Shown: one piece after another, positions 45,165-53,598 of the stretch
Position numbering within the stretch: position 1 is the first letter of the stretch
Layout of the letters: every line of letters starts with the position of its first letter
Origin: JALYXS01 sp051003795
Lineage (GTDB): Bacteria > Acidobacteriota > Terriglobia > Bryobacterales > Bryobacteraceae
Direction of reading: 5' to 3'
Length of the DNA: 64,000 nt
NCBI GenBank assembly: GCA_051003795.1
Contig: JBPCKZ010000152.1
Location: 1-64,000, forward strand
Position numbers and translations under genes: made by a program
Notes under the pieces: model-generated
What the model was told of the DNA's origin: nothing
The model's database searches: none
The model's input: only the letters and a program-made list of their open reading frames with translations

Positions 45165-46415
45165 TCACTCGTATCGCAGAGCTTCGACCGGATCCAACCT
45201 CGAAGCCTTCACCGCGGGCCAAGTTCCGAAAAACAGCCCGATCGCCACCGACACCGTAAATCCCGCGATCACCGCCCAGCTTGGAACTTCGGATGGCAGC
45301 GATGGAACCAGCGCCGCTATCAGCATCGTCGCCAGAACGGCGATCAGAATCCCCAGCACGCCTCCCACGCCCGTCAACGCCATCGCTTCCGCCAGAAACT
45401 GCCCGACGATATCCCGCCTCCGCGCCCCAATCGCCTTGCGAACCCCGATCTCGCGCGTGCGCTCCGTGACGCTCATCAACATAATGTTCATTACGCCGAT
45501 GCCGCCCACCAGCAATCCCAGCCCGGAGATGGCAATCGCCACCAATCCGATCAGCCCGGTAATCTTGTCGAACTGCTCGATAATCTGATCGGGCGTCGAG
45601 ATGCTGAAATCGTCCGGCTGGTTTCGCGGTGTTCGCCGGACCCGTCGGATTATCTGCTCGACTTCGTCATACGCCTGCTTGCGCATCCCCGGTTTGGCTT
45701 TCGCCACGATCATGAACCGGTCCACCTGCGGATAGCGCGATTCGGCCGTGCGCAGCGGAATCACGATCTGCGTATCGTCGTCGTTCTGGCCGAAGAATCC
45801 GCCCTTCGCTTTCGCGAACACGCCGATCACGGTGTACTCGGCGCCATCGCACGTGAACGTCCGGCCCACGGCATGGCCGTCCGGATACAGCGTGTCGGCC
45901 AAATCGTTCCCCAGCACGGCGACGTGGGCCACGCGCGCGTCTTCTTCGGGCGTGAAGTAACGCCCGGCGCGGAAATCCCGAGGGGAAAGGGAAGTGGAAT
46001 TCGGCGTCGTGCCGATCACCGAAAGCGAATCGGATTCAAAACCCGGAACGCGCGCGGTGAGCGGATTTCCATTCACCACGTTCGGAATGAACAACGTTAT
46101 GCCGACATCCTCCACCGAACTCGCGGAGCGCCGGATCGCATCCGCGTACTCCGGCAGAATCGCCCGGCGCTTGCGCTCTTTTTCGGAGCCGCGGCCTTGC
46201 GGAGGGCCGCTGATCTTGCTAATGAAAACGTTGTCGGGACCCAACTCGTCGAAAAACGTCACCACGCCCTTGCGCAACCCTGTCAGCAGAGACGCCACCG
46301 TAACAACCGTCGTGATCCCAATCACGATTCCGAGAATCGTCAATAGCGAGCGGAAGCGATGCGTCCACACGGCGCCGAGCGCCATGGTCAAATTTTGCGC
46401 GGGGCTGATGTTCAT
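45165..46415 (-). CDS. FtsX/MacB-like ABC transporter permease
   Basis: Translation from ATG 46415 is set by the ATGA overlap with the upstream gene and by the family start (ALGAVWTHRFRSLLTILGIV). The 416-residue protein has one N-terminal membrane segment, a ~230-residue periplasmic MacB core domain, and three C-terminal membrane segments with GLGLLVGGIGVMNIMLMSVT and TREIGVRKAIGARR. MacB-type permeases do not move solutes through the membrane but transmit ATP-driven motion to the periplasm, for export of peptides, lipids or antibiotics. No ATPase gene lies in this window. Confidence 0.88.
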   Translation of the reverse strand: MNISPAQNLTMALGAVWTHRFRSLLTILGIVIGITTVVTVASLLTGLRKGVVTFFDELGPDNVFISKISGPPQGRGSEKERKRRAILPEYADAIRRSASSVEDVGITLFIPNVVNGNPLTARVPGFESDSLSVIGTTPNSTSLSPRDFRAGRYFTPEEDARVAHVAVLGNDLADTLYPDGHAVGRTFTCDGAEYTVIGVFAKAKGGFFGQNDDDTQIVIPLRTAESRYPQVDRFMIVAKAKPGMRKQAYDEVEQIIRRVRRTPRNQPDDFSISTPDQIIEQFDKITGLIGLVAIAISGLGLLVGGIGVMNIMLMSVTERTREIGVRKAIGARRRDIVGQFLAEAMALTGVGGVLGILIAVLATMLIAALVPSLPSEVPSWAVIAGFTVSVAIGLFFGTWPAVKASRLDPVEALRYE

Positions 46416-47665
46416 TCGGAGCGCAACGCCTCGATCGGATCGAGCTTCGCCGCGCGCGATGCCGGATACCATCCGGACGCCACGCCCACGATGGTCGAAA
46501 CCGCGAGAGACACCAAAATGTAAGGCCACGTAATCCGCATGCTAATGTCGAACACGCGCCCGACGATCTGCGTAACAACCGCGCCCAGCGCCACTCCGAG
46601 CGCGCCCCCCATGCACGCCATCAGCACCGATTCGATCAGGATCTGCAGCATGATATCGAACCGCCGCGCTCCCAATGCCTTGCGGATTCCGATTTCGCGC
46701 GTGCGCTCGGTCACGCTCACCAGCATGATGTTCATGATCACAATGCCGCCCACCAGCAGCGAGATGCACGTCACCGGAATCACGACCGCCGTCACAAGGG
46801 CGAGCAGCGTATCGATGAATCCGCGGATCGCGTCGGGGGTGAGCGTGTCGAACGTGTCCGTCTGCCCCGGCCGGTTGTGAAACTTGGTGCGCAGAGCCAC
46901 TCGCGTCAGATCCAACGATTGCTGAAGGCTCAAGCCCGTTCCCGGTTTCGGCCGCCCGAAGATCGCGATCGATTGCCCCTGCCCGTACATCCGGTTGTAA
47001 ACCGTGATCGGAATGTACGCCGATTTATCCTGGCTGCGCCCGAAGGCCGACCCCAGCTTTTCCTGCACGCCGACCACGACGAAATCGATTCCGTTGATCT
47101 TGATCTCCTTCCCGAGCGGAGAACCGCCATCGGGAAACAGAATGGCGCGCGTTTCGTCGCCGATAACGGCAACGGCGGTACGCGTCCGCTCTTCCTCTTC
47201 GGTGAAAAAACGGCCTTCCGTAAGCGTGATGTCGCGAATATCGACCAGCGAAGCGGAGACGCCCAGAACCGACGACTCCTCGCAAATAAATCCTTCGCGC
47301 TTGATATCGGCGCTGTGCTGCTGGTACGGGCTGTAGAGCGTGTTATCGCTGTTGATCGATTCGAGGTAGCGGTCGTCGGCGAGAGTGAGTTGCTTGTTGC
47401 GCCGGACCTTATCGAAATATTCCTTGCGGCTCAGGCGGCCCGCCGACGCGATCTGCGCGATCAGGTACGAATCGCTGCCGAACGCCTTCGCCGTACTCTG
47501 CTCGGCATAGAGGCCCAGGCCTTCGATGGCCGAGCCGACCATGATGACGCTCGCCACGCCGATGATCACGCCGAGGAGCGTGAGAAAGCTTCGCAGCTTG
47601 TGCACGCGAATCGAATCGAAGGCGAGCTTCAGCGCGTTTATGAGGTCGTAGCGGAAACGTGCCAT
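46412..47665 (-). CDS. FtsX/MacB-like ABC transporter permease
   Basis: ATG 47665 (MARFRYDLINALKLAFDSIR) is the family start; upstream in-frame codons are out of keeping with it. The 417-residue protein has the same architecture as its coupled neighbour: SFLTLLGVIIGVASVIMVGS near the N-terminus, a periplasmic domain, and a C-terminal trio of membrane segments with the VTERTREIGIRKALGARR motif. Two different FtsX-like permeases coded together usually form a heterodimer with one shared ATPase. That ATPase must be elsewhere. It diverges from a small membrane-protein gene by 36 bases. Confidence 0.88.
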   Translation of the reverse strand: MARFRYDLINALKLAFDSIRVHKLRSFLTLLGVIIGVASVIMVGSAIEGLGLYAEQSTAKAFGSDSYLIAQIASAGRLSRKEYFDKVRRNKQLTLADDRYLESINSDNTLYSPYQQHSADIKREGFICEESSVLGVSASLVDIRDITLTEGRFFTEEEERTRTAVAVIGDETRAILFPDGGSPLGKEIKINGIDFVVVGVQEKLGSAFGRSQDKSAYIPITVYNRMYGQGQSIAIFGRPKPGTGLSLQQSLDLTRVALRTKFHNRPGQTDTFDTLTPDAIRGFIDTLLALVTAVVIPVTCISLLVGGIVIMNIMLVSVTERTREIGIRKALGARRFDIMLQILIESVLMACMGGALGVALGAVVTQIVGRVFDISMRITWPYILVSLAVSTIVGVASGWYPASRAAKLDPIEALRSE

Positions 47666-47701
47666 CCCGTGACCAGGATAACGTAAGATGAAGAATCGCC
47701 C

Positions 47702-48091
47702 TTGCTTCGCATCGCCTACAGCATAGAATTCCTGATCGCGATCATCGCCATCTTCACATTTTGGAGCGAGGTCGGCGGCCAAGGGCATCTCGATCTGATG
47801 GCGTGGTATTGGAAGCTTGGTTTTTCGCTTGCCGCCGCCGCGGTTTGCCTCAAACTCACCGCCGCGACGCTCGAGAAGCAGAGCGTCTGGTCGAAATCCG
47901 CGCTCCGCTGGCTGCTGGCGCTTGTGCTCTTAGCCGCCGGAGCCGGCGCCGTGACTTATTTTTATCATCTCAACGAACCGGCGGATACCGACGATAGCGA
48001 GGCAATCTATTCGTCGAGTTGGCGCGCCATCGAGTCGCAAGCGACCTCGATACATGGCGATTTTGTGGTAGTGGTTCATTTTGAAATTTGA
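47702..48091 (+). CDS. Small membrane protein of unknown function, C-terminus possibly altered
   Basis: The 129-residue protein, starting at TTG 47702, has three hydrophobic segments: FLIAIIAIFTFWSEVGG, LGFSLAAAAVCLKLTAAT and LLALVLLAAGAGAVTYFYHL. An acidic tail follows. The last eight residues (VVVVHFEI) and the stop codon fall inside GTAGTGGTTCATTTTGAA, a motif that also marks the ends of repeated elements at 50.5 and 55.1 kb. The natural C-terminus may therefore have been cut by an insertion. I do not recognise the family. Confidence 0.55.
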   Translation: MLRIAYSIEFLIAIIAIFTFWSEVGGQGHLDLMAWYWKLGFSLAAAAVCLKLTAATLEKQSVWSKSALRWLLALVLLAAGAGAVTYFYHLNEPADTDDSEAIYSSSWRAIESQATSIHGDFVVVVHFEI

Positions 48092-48548
48092 CACTTAAGT
48101 ACCGAATTGGTAACTAAATACAACGCCGTTAGTGAGGAATAATCCACCGCAGATCCCCGCCGGGCCACTTCGGGCGGGCGTGTCATCTGGACTGAATCGG
48201 CGAACAGAAGCCGACTTATCGTTCCTAATCCGACCGACGTGGTCGAACGCTGCTTCTGGATTGTGACTGTCATAATCACGGAATGCCGGTTACACGACCA
48301 ACTGCACCGCGTGATGCTCAGCAAACCCACACACCTATAGCACGCGGACCTCTCCCTCGGCGTTGTTGTTGGTGCGGAACGATGAAAATCGGAGAAGCAG
48401 TACTCTGTTGTATCTATACTGATATTTGATCCCTGAGGCAAAGATTTTAGAGGTGGAAGCGTCTCGACACGAAATGCAAATCATCGATATCGACAAAGAG
48501 CGCAGGAAATGTTAGCTTTCGCTGCTGTCCGGAGGATCGCTACTGCGG
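48092..48548. other. Gene-free region carrying a shared fragment
   Basis: No convincing gene on either strand. It contains the fragment at 48124-48217, which is also present at 57228-57320. Codon use and frame lengths suggest decayed sequence. Confidence 0.5.
48124..48217 (+). repeat. ~94-bp fragment shared with 57228-57320 (inverted)
   Basis: From CGCCGTTAGTGAGGAATAAT to CGAACAGAAGCCGACTT the sequence matches the reverse complement of 57228-57320, with scattered substitutions and a one-base insertion. In the 57-kb copy the same bases end an open frame (NNAPQIPAGHIGLARHLD-stop). In this copy that frame is shifted, so this is a broken gene end. Confidence 0.75.
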
Positions 48549-49115
48549 TCAACGCCTGAGGACCTTAAGCGGCAGACTGAGTCCCTTCGCCTTGCAGGCA
48601 ATCTCCCCTTCCTTAACCGCGAAATCGTACGGCTTGCCTGCAGCGATGGCATCGTAGAAGCCCTCTGCAAACTGAATTGCGGCGACGTCATCGATAGCCG
48701 CTTCCATCCCAATAGTCAAATCCGCCAGTGGTTCGGTGCGGGCTGCCAGTGAACTGCAAGCGTTGAGAATCACGCATTTTATGGATGGGTGGTGGGCGAC
48801 GAGCGAGGATATGGCGTCGATCGGTGAAACGGCGATTTTGCCGGACGCGTCTTCAAACAGCAGTGAATCGAAGTCGCCGTGCCCGGAGAAATGAAGTATT
48901 TCGTAACCGTCATCCAGCAGGGCGTGCCGAACATCATCAACGGTTGTGGCGTGTCGCACTTCAAGAGAGACGCAGTCTCGCGCCTTCCCGCGCTGAAGGG
49001 CGTGGCGGATAGCGCGATCCTCTTGTGTAAGCCGCAAGTTGCCGGTTCCTTCAGGGTTCGCGAAAACGACGATGACTCGTATTTTAGGAATCGCCGCGCG
49101 GGCGACATTCTCTCT
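48549..49115 (-). CDS. CHAT-domain (caspase-like) peptidase, C-terminal half of a split gene
   Basis: This frame is open from 49115 to the stop at 48549 (188 residues). It begins with no good start codon; TTG 49037 is the nearest. The conserved region starts well before that: KIRVIVVFANPEGTGNLRL, the opening typical of prokaryotic CHAT effectors. The catalytic dyad is His79 in ILHFSGHGDF and Cys120 in KCVILNACSS, followed by TIGMEAAIDDVAAIQFAEGF. CHAT proteases cut partner proteins and are used in some antiphage and cell-death systems. The upstream MazG-like frame joins it exactly if one A is added near 49115, so both are probably one 566-residue protein. Confidence 0.75.
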   Translation of the reverse strand, partial: RENVARAAIPKIRVIVVFANPEGTGNLRLTQEDRAIRHALQRGKARDCVSLEVRHATTVDDVRHALLDDGYEILHFSGHGDFDSLLFEDASGKIAVSPIDAISSLVAHHPSIKCVILNACSSLAARTEPLADLTIGMEAAIDDVAAIQFAEGFYDAIAAGKPYDFAVKEGEIACKAKGLSLPLKVLRR

Positions 49116-50248
49116 TCAAGGCTTTGGCCGGACGTGCCCGCCTCGATTTTCAAATCTTCTGGAAGCCGCTCGACGATTCTGCGGACGGATAACACCAGTT
49201 CTTCCAATTGTCCCTGCGGGCGCTTACTTCCCGCGTAAGTCGCCCCGGCGCCAATCTGAATGGCGGCGCTGCGAAGGCTCTGGGCGGTCGTAGCGTCGGT
49301 GCGACCTACTACGTCGGCGATTCGGAGACATAGCAGGATGAGGGCTTTATTCGTGTCGCCACGGTCAAACGGAAAACGATCAATGAGACCGGAATATCCA
49401 CCAAGTCTCTCGAGGACTTGGGAAGATATTTCCAGCGACTCCCGGCTGAAGGTTTCGTGGTCCATCCGAAAGAGTTGCTCTACCCCCTCGATGTCGAGTT
49501 CCTTCGCCATGCGGCCGACCGTCGCCTCAGGAACCAACGGGCATACGCAAAGTACATGCCCACACTGTACGCACAAGCCGGGATAACGCTTAATCAGTTC
49601 GTCCTCAAGCGAAAAAGGCGTGTCGGTTTGCTGCTGCGCCATAAGTTCATGCTCGTTGGCAAGGCCCATCAGATACGAGAAAACATCGGACGCCTCACCG
49701 GCAAAGTATTTGGGATATCGATCAAAGACGCGGACTGCTTCGGCCAGCTCGCCAAGTTCTTCGAATAATCCTGTGACGCTGCGCCCGGAGCGTGCGTCGT
49801 CAATCGAACGCGGGTAGATATCGGAAAACATTCGCTGCCACCCGTTCAGTGATTTGGGCCTCAGCAAAACGTTCGATTCCTTCGCCCGTTTGAGTGCCGC
49901 GTGATCGACCGTCTTGCTCGTCCCACGGGTGGTTTTGCATGGCAGGTCCTGATGGGGCTTCAGCCTGCAGTACGGACATACGTAGGGGTACTTCCGAAAT
50001 ACGAGTTCCTCAACGCTCGAAACGCGAAACTTGGCCATCAGGGGGAAAAACCATCCGAGGGCTTTGCAAAGAGCATCCAAAAAACTGAACCCTTCGCGTT
50101 TCTTATTCCGGGAGTGCACGGTAAGCATTCCGCATACTTCTACGAAGTGCGTGAACGTTGCTGCCGCAGGCCGGTGAGCGTTCTGCTCACTGTACGTGTG
50201 GGCGATCATCTTATAAAAATCGTCGAGCCTCAGTGGCGTGTCGCTCAT
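49115..50248 (-). CDS. Duplicated MazG-like domains with CxxC motifs, N-terminal half of a split gene
   Basis: Translation from ATG 50248 (MSDTPLRLDD) gives 378 meaningful residues; ATG 50305 is an alternative start. The frame stays open to 48779, but the sequence after ~49115 is nonsense over the CHAT frame. Residues 163-190 are a MazG-like pyrophosphohydrolase core (EELGELAEAV, then GEASDVFSYL), with Glu and Asp for magnesium. Residues 32-70 look like a degenerate copy (FTHFVEVCGMLT, FLDALCKALG). Each copy ends with a similar piece: VEELVFRKYPYVCPYC (79-94) and LEDELIKRYPGLCVQC (214-229), the second with further CVC. A helical linker leads to the CHAT domain. The N-terminus may sense or hydrolyse a nucleotide signal. 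Confidence 0.72.
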
Positions 50249-50406
50249 GATGTGTCGCTCAATGATCGTTCGCTTGATGTATTGGACCACACGCCGGAAT
50301 GACACCCACCCGGCCGACGGGGTCTAGACCCTCAGATTAGCGATCTGGTCGGGAGGTCTTTGACCTGACCGTGGGGGATCTCGCCGGGTTAGTAATGATA
50401 AACGCG

Positions 50407-50542
50407 CTTCCGTTCGCCTAACGGCCAGGATCGTCGGCAATCCGGAAGTGGGCCGCATTCCCGAATTAACACATAGGTCCTCCCTTGTCGCCCAGCGTTT
50501 ACCGAACATCTCGCTCGACGATTCAAACTGACCCACTACCGA
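50407..50542 (-). repeat. ~136-bp repeat, inverted copy at 55073-55207
   Basis: Read on the minus strand it runs from CGGTAGTGGGTCAGTTTGAA to GTTAGGCGAACGGAAG and matches 55073-55207 with about 10% differences and a few one-base gaps. It lies between the rpsA 3' end and the MazG/CHAT gene. No frame stays open in both copies, so it appears non-coding, perhaps the end of a lost mobile element. Confidence 0.85.
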
Positions 50543-50568
50543 TTTTGTAGTCCTGAAACCTAAATGCA

Positions 50569-52302
50569 TTAACTCGCCAACTCGAGCTCAATCCTTTTCT
50601 TATCCGCGTCCAGCCTCGCGATCCGGAAACTCCTGATCTGCCCGGCCCTCGCCGGCTCTTTCTTCACCGGGGCCGACAAGTCGCTCTGCCCCTGCTTCCA
50701 CTTATTCGCCAGCATCGAACTCAACGACGAAACGTCGGCCCGCGCGCCGGCGGCCTGTTTCTCTTCCCGATTCTCGCCGGCAATGTTGCACGAAGCCCGC
50801 ACGCCTTCGCCCAACTCCACTGTTGCCTTCCCGCGTGAAACGTCCGACACCCGCCCCGTCACCATGTCGCCTTCTTTATGCTCGGCGATGTACTCGTCGA
50901 CCGACGTCGGCTGTAGTTGCTTCAATCCCAGCCGTAGCCGCCGCTTCGCGCGATCCATCTCCAGCACAACCGCCCGGACCTGCTGTCCCGCCTTCAGCAC
51001 GTCCTGCGGATGCTCGACCCGCTTCTCCGCGCTGATGTCGCCGACGTGGATCATCCCCTCGACGTTTTCGCCCAATTGCACGAACGCCCCGAACTTCGTG
51101 AGACTCGTGACCGGCCCTTCGACAATCGTGCCCGGCTGATATTGTTTCTCCGCTTCCGCCCACGGATCTCCGAGCGTCTGCTTCAACCCTAAAGCAATCC
51201 GGTGTTCCGCCGGATTCACGCCCAACACAACCACTTCCACCGCGTCGCCGGGCTTCAGCACGTCGCTCGGCTTCCGCACTTTTTTCGACCACGACATTTC
51301 GGACAGATGAACCAGCCCATCGAGCCCCGGCTCGAGTTCGACGAACGCACCGAAATCCGCGACCCGCGAAACCGTTCCCTTCACGCGGTCGCCCACGTGG
51401 AATTTTTCCGCTACCTGGGTCCACGGGTCCGGCTGAAGCTGTTTCATTCCGAGCGCAACCCGCCGCTTGTTCGGATCGATCTTCAGAATCCGGACGTCCA
51501 CCTGCTGCCCGACGGTCAAAACATCGGCGGGCTTCCCGATGCGCCCCCACGAAATCTCGCCGACATGCAGCATCCCATCGATGCCGCCGATATCGACGAA
51601 CGCGCCGTAATCCATGAGGCTCCGCACCGTGCCCCGCACCTCCATGCCTTCGCGCAAATCGGTGAAGCGCTGCTCGCGGGAATGCTTCTCTTCTTCTTCC
51701 AGGACCACGCGCCGGTCGACCACCACGTCTTCATCGGCCACATCGAGCTTGATGATCCGGCAGCTGATTTCCTGCCCCACCAGCGCCTGCAGCTCGGCCG
51801 CGTCTTTCGTGCCGCTGCGCGAACCGGGCATGAACGCGCGCACGCCCACATCCACCGTGACGCCGCCCTTGATCAATCCCGCGACCACTCCGGCGATGGC
51901 CCGCTTTTCCGCGAACGCCTGTTCCAACGAAGACCAGTCCTTCGGCCGCGCCACTTTAATCAAAGAAAGCTGATAATAACCCTCCGGATCGCGCCCCGTG
52001 ATCGCCGCCTGCATCTTGTCGCCCTGCTTGAGGGTCAAATTTCCCGCCGGATCGCGGAAGCCTTCAACCGGCATGATGCCCTCGGTCTTCAGCCCGACAT
52101 CGAGGAAAACCGACTCGCCCGAAATCGCGACCACGGTTGCTTCCCGCCCTTCCGTCCCGCCCCCCGGGGCGTTCGTGCGCGTGCCGTGCGACCGCTCGTA
52201 TTGGCTCAGGATGTCGCCGAAGGAGGTATCGGCTTCAGACGGAGTTGGGGCTTCGAGGTCGCGCGTTTCCGAGTCGCGACCCAGGGAGTTGTGATTGGCC
52301 AT
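50569..52302 (-). CDS. rpsA: 30S ribosomal protein S1
   Basis: The start at ATG 52302 (MANHNSLGRDSE) is chosen because an upstream extension would overlap the divergent kinase gene and has no S1 character. The 577-residue protein has six S1 RNA-binding domains: EGREATVVAISGESVFLDVG, KRAIAGVVAGLIKGGVTVDV, EVRGTVRSLMDYGAFVDIGG, RVKGTVSRVADFGAFVELEP, TIVEGPVTSLTKFGAFVQLG, and a sixth, GDMVTGRVSDVSRGKATVEL. Domains 3-5 have the classical GAFV strand. S1 helps 30S subunits bind mRNA. It is intact and bracketed, with the ntrBC-like pair, by inverted repeats. Confidence 0.92.
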   Translation of the reverse strand: MANHNSLGRDSETRDLEAPTPSEADTSFGDILSQYERSHGTRTNAPGGGTEGREATVVAISGESVFLDVGLKTEGIMPVEGFRDPAGNLTLKQGDKMQAAITGRDPEGYYQLSLIKVARPKDWSSLEQAFAEKRAIAGVVAGLIKGGVTVDVGVRAFMPGSRSGTKDAAELQALVGQEISCRIIKLDVADEDVVVDRRVVLEEEEKHSREQRFTDLREGMEVRGTVRSLMDYGAFVDIGGIDGMLHVGEISWGRIGKPADVLTVGQQVDVRILKIDPNKRRVALGMKQLQPDPWTQVAEKFHVGDRVKGTVSRVADFGAFVELEPGLDGLVHLSEMSWSKKVRKPSDVLKPGDAVEVVVLGVNPAEHRIALGLKQTLGDPWAEAEKQYQPGTIVEGPVTSLTKFGAFVQLGENVEGMIHVGDISAEKRVEHPQDVLKAGQQVRAVVLEMDRAKRRLRLGLKQLQPTSVDEYIAEHKEGDMVTGRVSDVSRGKATVELGEGVRASCNIAGENREEKQAAGARADVSSLSSMLANKWKQGQSDLSAPVKKEPARAGQIRSFRIARLDADKKRIELELAS

Positions 52303-52338
52303 GGGGATTACATTTTTATTTTTGCATAAGATGTCTCC

Positions 52339-53598
52339 GTGGATGCTCCGACCAACGCTTCGACCAACGCTTCGAGGAACGCGCTGAAGCCGCAGGACGC
52401 CGTGCTGGTGTTGTTGTTCACGGCGATGGCGGCGCTGAACCCGACCCACGATCCGTGGGAGATCGGCATGATCGTGACGTTGGGCCTGCTGCAAATCGCC
52501 GAACCGAAAATCGCCGTCCTCGATTCGACGCACGGCCGGATTGTTTGGATACTGCTGAAGCTCGGCGTGGGTTACCTGTTGATCGGCCTCACGCACGGCC
52601 TGAATAGCGAATATTATCTGATCCTGTTGCTGCCCGTGATCTCGGCGGCCACCTATCTTGGGGTGTTCGGAACGCTTCTGTTCACGGTGCTCGCGTGCGG
52701 AGCGTACTTATCTTTCATCTTCTTCGTCGATTGGACGGAGTTTCATATCGATGCCGATCAATTGCGCGTCTTGACCTTGCGGCTGCTTTTCCTCGCCATA
52801 GCCGCGAACCTGGTCAATACTCTCGCCGAGGCTCTGCGCGTTCAATACTCGAAGTACAAAAGCGTGGCGGAACAACTGGTCGAAGCCAATCGTCATCTCG
52901 GCGAAGCCGAAGCGGCGATGCGCCGCTCGGAGCGCCTGGCCGCGCTCGGCCAACTCTCGGCGGGCCTCGCGCATGAGCTGCGCAATCCGCTCGGAACCAT
53001 TCGCGCATCCGCTGAAATGCTCGCGCGCGGAGTTTCGCAAGAAAACGAGGTGGCCCGCGAAGTAGCGGGGTTCATCTCATCCGAAGTCGACCGCACCAAC
53101 TCGCTGGTCACGCGCTTTCTCGATTTCGCGCGCCCGCTCCATCTCCGGCTCGCTCCGGCCGATCCCGCCCAGGCCATCGACCGCGCCGTCGAATTGATCG
53201 AGCGCGATCCCGCGAAGCATCCCGTCACGATCTATCGCAACTACTCGCCGGACCTTCGTCCGTTTCCGATGGATGCCGAATTCATGGAGCGCGTTTTCTA
53301 CAATCTGCTCTTGAACGCGGTTCAGGCGACCGCGCCGGGCGGCGCCGTGACCGTCAAGACCAGGGTAGTGAATCAAACGGCGGAAATCGCGGTGATCGAT
53401 CGCGGCTCGGGTATCGCCCCCGCGATCAAGGAAACCATTTTCAATCCGTTCGTCACGACCAAACCCGAGGGTGTCGGCCTGGGGCTCGCCATCGTTTCGA
53501 AGATCGTCGATGAGCACGGCGGTAACATAACAGTCGAAAGCGAACCCGGCAAGGGCAGCGTGTTCCGCGTCCATCTCCCCATCCCGGAAACCGAATGA
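52339..53598 (+). CDS. Two-component sensor histidine kinase, NtrB-like
   Basis: The 419-residue protein starts at GTG 52339, with no clear Shine-Dalgarno. Its first residues (TNAS-TNAS) come from a 12-base duplication. About five N-terminal membrane segments (residues 18-165) are followed by a short coiled coil, then the H-box GQLSAGLAHELRNPLGTIRA with the phosphorylated His near 213. The ATPase domain has N-box NLLLNAVQATAPGG, G1 DRGSGIAPAI and G2 GVGLGLAIVSKI. It is coupled by an ATGA overlap to a sigma-54 response regulator, which it should phosphorylate. It diverges from rpsA by only 36 bases. The signal is unknown. Confidence 0.92.
   Translation: MDAPTNASTNASRNALKPQDAVLVLLFTAMAALNPTHDPWEIGMIVTLGLLQIAEPKIAVLDSTHGRIVWILLKLGVGYLLIGLTHGLNSEYYLILLLPVISAATYLGVFGTLLFTVLACGAYLSFIFFVDWTEFHIDADQLRVLTLRLLFLAIAANLVNTLAEALRVQYSKYKSVAEQLVEANRHLGEAEAAMRRSERLAALGQLSAGLAHELRNPLGTIRASAEMLARGVSQENEVAREVAGFISSEVDRTNSLVTRFLDFARPLHLRLAPADPAQAIDRAVELIERDPAKHPVTIYRNYSPDLRPFPMDAEFMERVFYNLLLNAVQATAPGGAVTVKTRVVNQTAEIAVIDRGSGIAPAIKETIFNPFVTTKPEGVGLGLAIVSKIVDEHGGNITVESEPGKGSVFRVHLPIPETE
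52351..52374 (+). repeat. 12-bp tandem duplication at the kinase N-terminus
   Basis: ACCAACGCTTCG occurs twice in a row, followed by a diverged third copy AGGAACGCGCTG. It codes TNAS-TNAS-RNAL in frame. Confidence 0.85.

Noticed and set aside
48779..49114. Continuation of the MazG frame beyond the frameshift
   Set aside because: Residues after ~378 are low in protein character and overlap the well-conserved CHAT frame, so they are read out of frame.
52303..52596. Upstream extension of rpsA
   Set aside because: It overlaps the divergent kinase gene and is Gln/His/Arg-rich, whereas ATG 52302 begins a normal S1 N-terminus.
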